From an uncultured bacterium (GTDB lineage Bacteria > Actinomycetota > Coriobacteriia > Coriobacteriales > Coriobacteriaceae): a DNA stretch of 64,000 nucleotides. The stretch spans positions 124,001 through 188,000 of the forward strand of contig CAJMQJ010000002.1 in the NCBI GenBank assembly GCA_905215525.1. Direction: 5' to 3'. How positions within the stretch are numbered: position 1 is the stretch's first letter; the number at the start of each line of letters is the position of its first letter. The translations under genes and the position numbers were made by a program. The notes beneath the pieces were generated by a model, which was not told the DNA's origin, ran no database searches, and saw only the letters and a program-made list of their open reading frames with translations. Positions 62,316-64,000 of this stretch are shown one piece after another.

Positions 62316-62339
62316 TATGTAATTACAAGTAATTACATA
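62316..62339 (-). promoter_or_regulatory. Operator upstream of dinJ-yafQ
   Basis: Perfect inverted repeat with 11-base arms (TATGTAATTAC / GTAATTACATA) around AA. It sits about 60 bases before dinJ, fitting autoregulation by the DinJ-YafQ complex. A TATACT -10-like box is near 62290. Confidence 0.65.
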
Positions 62340-62464
62340 GTCATTTAAGTGGTATGGCACGTCATACATTGCATACACGAAAAAGGCAACGCTCCCTATC
62401 CGGAAATGTTGCCCTTAAAGCTTCAACAGAGGTCTTGTATTGCAGCTAGGTGCGTCGCGCAGTC

Positions 62465-63559
62465 TCAGCAGCGATATGTGGTACCAAAAAGCACCAACCC
62501 CAGCAGGAATAACGATATAGATGTGGCAATCCAGTTGTTGTCGGCGGTCTTGGGGAGTGCCGCACTTGTCGCAGTGGCAGCCTTGGGCTTGGAGGCTTTG
62601 GCGACCGTGGTCTTGGTTACTGTCGTTGTTGTCTTGGTTGTCGTGGCCGCGGGTTTCAGCGCGGGATTTGCCGTGGGCCCCGTGGTGGGCTCTTCGGCAG
62701 CGGGGCTAGCATCGGCGGAAGGCTTGTCCGCGCCATCGCCCGGTACCTCGCCCCTGTCGGTCTCCCCCGCCGGAGGCGTGGCACCCTCGGGTTCAACCAC
62801 CACGTGCGGTGCCACGGCCCCTACGGCATCCACCACGCTACCAGCACCAAAGACCCCACCAGCAGGCGTCACAAACCGAGCGGACACAAGCGACCCGCCC
62901 GTGCACGCAACGCCGCCGTCGGCACCGGCCGCATCGAGCCACGAGGCGTCGACGGAAAGCCGACAGCCGGCCGCGCCATCGCCAAGGCCCGCATCCTGCA
63001 GATACACGCCGTAGGCGCGCACGCCCGCTCCGGACCCGGCGCTCGCGGCAACGACGCGCCCGCCGCCGCGCACGGCCATGTCGCCTGCGATTGCGCCGGC
63101 AACCGCCTCGTCCGTGATATTGGCGCCGTCTGCCCGGGCATTGACGGTGCAGCCGTCCACCGCGAGCGTCTGCGAAACGTGGATCCCGCACTGTGAGCCC
63201 GTCGCCGTAAGGGTCCCGGTACCGCGAAGCGTCAGGTTGCCCCACACCTCCATGCCGCATAGCGTGATGTCCGCATCGGGCGCATGCGACTCCGTCACGG
63301 AGTTTTGCCCGGCAAGCGTCAGCACCAGGTCGCCCTCGGCGCCGATGGCCCCACCCGCGTAGCCGTCAAGCTCCAGGTGGTCGGCATCGGTCCAGGCCCA
63401 GCCGGGGCCCGACGCGCCCGGCTCGCAGTACGTCGCGCCCGCGATGATGAGGCTCTCCGCGCCCGCGGCATAAGAAGGCCCGCCCAGCAAAACGCATAGG
63501 CAGGCCATGGCAGCGATCGCGATGTGATGACGGCTGGTGTGGGACTTGGCAGCAAACAT
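62465..63559 (-). CDS. Secreted surface protein with LPKTA-type sorting signal
   Basis: 364 residues. A signal peptide (~1-34, ACLCVLLGGPSYAAGA) is followed by a beta-rich repeat region (LTLRGTGTLTATGS, LAVDGCTVNARAD: short strands as in parallel beta-helices), a Pro/Thr/Lys spacer, and a C-terminal LPKTAD plus membrane helix. The sorting motif has Ala instead of Gly and only one Arg in the tail (YRC). The ATG at 63559 follows GGAG. Ligand unknown. Confidence 0.75.
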   Translation of the reverse strand: MFAAKSHTSRHHIAIAAMACLCVLLGGPSYAAGAESLIIAGATYCEPGASGPGWAWTDADHLELDGYAGGAIGAEGDLVLTLAGQNSVTESHAPDADITLCGMEVWGNLTLRGTGTLTATGSQCGIHVSQTLAVDGCTVNARADGANITDEAVAGAIAGDMAVRGGGRVVAASAGSGAGVRAYGVYLQDAGLGDGAAGCRLSVDASWLDAAGADGGVACTGGSLVSARFVTPAGGVFGAGSVVDAVGAVAPHVVVEPEGATPPAGETDRGEVPGDGADKPSADASPAAEEPTTGPTANPALKPAATTTKTTTTVTKTTVAKASKPKAATATSAALPKTADNNWIATSISLFLLGLVLFGTTYRC

Positions 63560-63806
63560 ACCCGCTCCGATCTTCGCAGGAGCCAATAGAATGTGCACCA
63601 GAAAATGCCCTGGTAGCAGCAGATATTAGTTTAGCGAGATCAAGGCACAAACAAAGAAAATGCCCCTGGGCAGCGTCAATAATTAGGTGTAAATCGTTTT
63701 GTCAATCGGTGAAAGGAGGGGTCTTCAGTATAGGCCAGCTGTCAGTAAGGCCCATAATCCACTTCGTAACATCATACGGCCGCATTAGTCTTCACTCTCG
63801 AGGCAA
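63560..63806. other. Gap at the right edge
   Basis: AT-rich stretch holding the surface-protein leader. A weak hairpin (GCCC-AG-GGGC near 63665) with a T-rich tail on the minus strand may end the next gene. No coding region is supported. Confidence 0.35.
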
Positions 63807-64000
63807 TTACCGTTCTGAAGTTTTCGGAATCCTGAGGCGGCTCATGAATTTTTTGAGAGAAGAGCATATCGCTTTAAAAGCTGCCCATCCAAAAAATCGT
63901 CGGCCGTGACGTACGATCTCCTCCTGGTCTTTGCTGTCTACCTCATTCTCTACAATTGTTTCAAGCCCCTGCAGCCTTTTTAGCATCATATAGGTGCAGA
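63807..64000 (-). CDS. 3' end of a gene running off the right edge
   Basis: The frame is open to the window edge (CTYMMLKRLQGLETIVENEV ... MSRLRIPKTSER), so the ATG at 63989 need not be the start. The visible part is helical and basic. No family recognised. Confidence 0.4.
   Translation of the reverse strand, partial: CTYMMLKRLQGLETIVENEVDSKDQEEIVRHGRRFFGWAAFKAICSSLKKFMSRLRIPKTSER

Overview
The window is the chromosome of a Gram-positive, GC-rich, non-sporulating actinobacterium, most likely a coriobacterium of the Collinsella type. The basis is gene content and order plus protein character: FtsK-RodZ-YajQ-RimO-PgsA-CinA-RecA-RecX-RNase Y, a SpoVS homologue in a non-sporulating setting, a pgsA-FHA-MerR cluster like that of other actinobacteria, and Gram-positive LexA boxes. 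The species is an inference; no rRNA is present.

Layout. (1) 2-15552, plus strand: housekeeping run from the 3' part of ftsK through cinA, recA/recX, rny, a GHKL ATPase, spoVS, miaB, miaA and hflX. (2) 15537-18441: the SOS control unit, lexA (minus) facing a LysM/YneA-like division inhibitor (plus), then nrdR and dut. (3) 18442-18831: a convergent gap built of palindromic elements. (4) 18832-26883: glycolipid glycosyltransferase, trxB, DUF1836, degV, and a minus-strand operon pgsA2-FHA-merR-apt-NlpC/P60. (5) 27180-32260: a very GC-rich island coding for a lantibiotic-immunity type ABC transporter (ATPase and two permeases), a frameshifted YxeA-like protein and a two-component system. (6) 32724-50111: tRNA-Pro and a long minus-strand block: ABC-F, M50 protease, scpA/scpB, rluB, cmk, plsC, ispH, DUF512, der, plsY, gpsA, rpe, cysteine desulfurase, NIF3, zinc ribbon, coaBC. 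(7) 49939-53092: tRNA region with a 242-bp duplication carrying a second tRNA-Ala, two large palindromic elements, tRNA-CAU, tRNA-Val and a putative nuclease-fold protein. (8) 53231-64000: an accessory zone with DUF3825, Fic/antitoxin, RelE/YefM, an orphan MNT nucleotidyltransferase, gene remnants, an AT-richer 1219-residue protein with a C-terminal PD-(D/E)XK-like motif, and a DinJ/YafQ pair between a surface-protein gene and its broken paralogue.

How it fits together. recA and the lexA/LysM gap carry perfect GAAC-N4-GTTC operators, so the core SOS switch (RecA, LexA, a division inhibitor) is all in the window. The most unusual features are two families of palindromic elements whose arms differ between copies but stay self-complementary, 11-bp-phased TTTGGTC repeats shared by the recA leader and a distant gene, and the 1219-residue protein.
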